Below, piece after piece: positions 62,539 through 64,000 of a DNA stretch of 64,000 nt. The DNA is taken from assembly GCA_021654635.1 (NCBI GenBank), contig AP025179.1, forward strand, positions 3,286,001 to 3,350,000, given 5' to 3'. The translations under genes and the position numbers were made by a program. Under the pieces are notes generated by a model, which saw only the letters and a program-made list of their open reading frames with translations, was not told the origin of the DNA and made no database searches. Every line of letters starts with the position of its first letter. Positions within the stretch are counted from its first letter, which is position 1. This DNA comes from Mycobacterium kiyosense. GTDB taxonomy: Bacteria; Actinomycetota; Actinomycetes; Mycobacteriales; Mycobacteriaceae.

Positions 62539-62892
62539 TCACAGGCTAGCAGCGAGATTCTTAAGACTGATGGAGGTTTGGCCGTGCGCCGCCCACGTGT
62601 CGAGGAATGCCGCTAGCGACTCGTACCTCGCGGGCGTCGTCTGGCCGTGGCATTCAAACAGCATTCGGTACCGGACGTTGCTCGCGTCGCTCGGCGTGAG
62701 CAGATCGGAGCCTGGTTCGATTTCCACTGTGCGACCGTCGATTTCGCGCAGAGCTTGCAGAGAAATGCATCGCCGCCCGTTTTCGGGTGGCACTGGCCGC
62801 CATCCCCTGGTGTCGCAGATCAGCGCCCCGAGCTCGTAAGTGCCGCGGGAGTGCACGGCGTCGTCGCAGAAAACGCGGATGCGGTCGATCAT
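62539..62892 (-). CDS. Phage protein next to serine integrase (Rv1585c position)
   Basis: A 117-residue protein: MIDRIRVFCDDAVHSRGTYELGALI, DTRGWRPVPPENG, EIDGRTVEIEPGSDLL, YRMLFECHGQTTPARYESLAAFLD. Mixed alpha/beta, no clear family; phiRv1 has Rv1585c in the same place. Start ATG 62892 overlaps the integrase stop by 4 bp, so it is translated along with it. Confidence 0.7.
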   Translation of the reverse strand: MIDRIRVFCDDAVHSRGTYELGALICDTRGWRPVPPENGRRCISLQALREIDGRTVEIEPGSDLLTPSDASNVRYRMLFECHGQTTPARYESLAAFLDTWAAHGQTSISLKNLAASL

Positions 62893-64000
62893 CGGTCCCA
62901 CTCGAATCTGACGCTGCTGGGGTCGAAACCTGGACCGGGCCGGGTGCGGTCGATAATCACGCGCAGTCGCAGCGCCTGCAATATGGCGCGGCGCTGGGAT
63001 ACGGCCATCTCGTCCCATCGTTCTCGAGCTCGCGGGCCGGCCAGCGGTTGCACCGCGCTGATGTCCAGCGAGACGACGGACTCGGCGCGGCGCCGTTCGG
63101 CCTCATCGAGCTCGGGCTGCAGGCGCGCGGTGATTCGGCGTAGCTGGTCGGCGCTGATGGCGCCCTCGGCGAACGCGTCGGCCGCTTCGCTCAGACGTTG
63201 ATTCAGCTCGCGGGCACGGTCGGACCACCGCCGCGCCTCCGCATCATCGCCGAGTAGCCAGTCCAGTGCGTCAGGCTGAGCCAGGCGCGCGATGACGACC
63301 TCCCTGACGACCTCGTCGACCGACGGCTCGGAGCGGCCGACGCAGCCCTTATTGCTGTCGCAGATGTACAAATCGAGCGGCTTGCCGCGCTGCCCGCGGC
63401 GCGTGACGGCACGCAGCTTCTCTCCACACACCCCGCACTCGCCTATCCCCCAGCTGAGCAGATGCCGGCGGGCGCCGGGGCGGGCGGTGCCGTTGACTCG
63501 GCGCCCGGGCTCGGTGAGCAGCGCAACGACTTTCTCGTGCTTGGCGCGGTCAACAATCGGCGGCCAGCAGCCGTCGAAACGTTCCTCATCGGGAAGGCCG
63601 CGATGGTGAACACGTTGCGCAATATTCGATTCTCGGATGGCGAGCTTCTTGACCGACGTCTTACCCCACCGCGCCGAGTTGGGCGCCGGCTCGCCGCGCT
63701 GGTTGAGCGACTCGGTGATGCCGCGGAGGGTGTCACCAGCGAGCAGACGGTCGACGACCTCACGGACAACACCGGCCTGTTGCGGGTGTTCGACCCAGGT
63801 GGCGTCAGCCCCGCGGCCCCTCTTCTGCCACCCGTAGCCGAGGTCGCTGGATGGCCGGCCTGAGCGGGCACGTCGCGCGGCCGCGGCTGTGACGCGCTCG
63901 GACTTGATTTCAGATTCCCAGGTTGCCAACGCCCCTTGAATGTCGACCCAGGAGCGGCCGGCCGCCGTTGATAGGTCGTAGTCGCCGCCCTGGGCCTCGG
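62889..64000 (-). CDS. Large serine integrase, N-terminal catalytic domain outside window
   Basis: At least 370 residues, open to the window end. Seen: end of the resolvase domain and long helix (LSTAAGRSWVDIQGALATWESEIKSERV), recombinase domain (VVREVVDRLLAGDTLRGITESLNQRG), zinc ribbon (CGVCGEKL...YICDSNKGCVG), coiled coil (RARELNQRLSEAADAFAEG) and C-terminal domain. This is the layout of large serine integrases such as phiRv1 Rv1586c (469 aa). The nucleophile Ser lies beyond base 64000. It should drive directional integration with a separate RDF. Confidence 0.92.
   Translation of the reverse strand, partial: EAQGGDYDLSTAAGRSWVDIQGALATWESEIKSERVTAAAARRARSGRPSSDLGYGWQKRGRGADATWVEHPQQAGVVREVVDRLLAGDTLRGITESLNQRGEPAPNSARWGKTSVKKLAIRESNIAQRVHHRGLPDEERFDGCWPPIVDRAKHEKVVALLTEPGRRVNGTARPGARRHLLSWGIGECGVCGEKLRAVTRRGQRGKPLDLYICDSNKGCVGRSEPSVDEVVREVVIARLAQPDALDWLLGDDAEARRWSDRARELNQRLSEAADAFAEGAISADQLRRITARLQPELDEAERRRAESVVSLDISAVQPLAGPRARERWDEMAVSQRRAILQALRLRVIIDRTRPGPGFDPSSVRFEWDR

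Larger units (their letters stand above)
54657..64000. mobile_element. phiRv1-like prophage or capsid-forming satellite, right end outside window
   Basis: A run of phage genes inserted after the Rv1637c-like gene. Left part: small gene plus tyrosine recombinase (plus strand), a TM/coiled-coil gene and a short gene. Right part: minus-strand train of serine integrase, small regulators, Rep-like gene with iterons, Zn-finger proteins, small terminase, capsid and protease-like genes. Order strongly recalls M. tuberculosis phiRv1 (Rv1573-Rv1586c). No large terminase, portal, tail, lysis or polymerase gene is visible in the 9.3 kb seen. The right boundary and attachment sites are not in the window; the left boundary is taken as the end of the host gene. 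Confidence 0.85.

Overview
The window comes from a slow-growing, non-tuberculous Mycobacterium. The evidence is the high GC content, several PE-family genes, and gene order collinear (in reverse orientation) with the M. tuberculosis stretch from about Rv1637c to pks8: Rv1637c-like hydrolase, uvrA, lysX, infC-rpmI-rplT-tsnR, Rv1645c-like, Rv1647-like cyclase, Rv1648-like, pheS-pheT, argCJBDFRGH, pks10, pks7, pks8. Homology statements rest on recognised motifs and remembered synteny; no database search was run.

Layout. 1-12.0 kb: polyketide block on the minus strand (type III synthase, then two reducing type I modules, the last cut by the window edge). 12.1-20.5 kb: arginine operon, minus strand, with a double ARG box in front of argC. 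20.9-30.8 kb: PE-family block, made of a giant plus-strand PE protein built of LPPFT-type repeats with a 1.25-kb tandem duplication, plus two minus-strand PE/PE_PGRS genes sharing a C-terminal domain. 30.9-43.5 kb: housekeeping core (pheST, membrane protein, adenylate cyclase, DUF2236 protein, tsnR-rplT-rpmI-infC with a leader attenuator, lysX). 43.6-50.9 kb: accessory block (small acidic protein, PknH-like kinase, winged-helix protein, DMT transporter) and a type VII-secretion-like cassette (EspC-like partner, WXG/DUF1023 hydrolase, LppA-like lipoprotein, YbaB-like protein). 50.9-54.7 kb: uvrA with a PafBC-type DNA-damage promoter, and a metallo-hydrolase. 54.7-64.0 kb: a phiRv1-like prophage or satellite.

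The mobile element is the most interesting part. It has a tyrosine recombinase at one end and a large serine integrase at the other. Between them lies a minus-strand gene train joined mostly by 4-bp ATGA/GTGA overlaps. This train encodes a small terminase subunit, an HK97-type capsid and a prohead-protease-like protein, but no large terminase, portal or tail genes are visible in the part seen. That is the layout of a capsid-forming phage satellite. A winged-helix replication-type gene carries five iteron-like repeats phased at 21-22 and 32 bp inside its own coding sequence, a candidate origin.

Many otherwise conserved genes (argD, argF, argG, argH, pheT, the PE genes, and others) carry 1-4-bp indels, mostly in G/C homopolymers. 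These look like assembly errors rather than true decay. I give the full gene extents and mark where each reading frame breaks.
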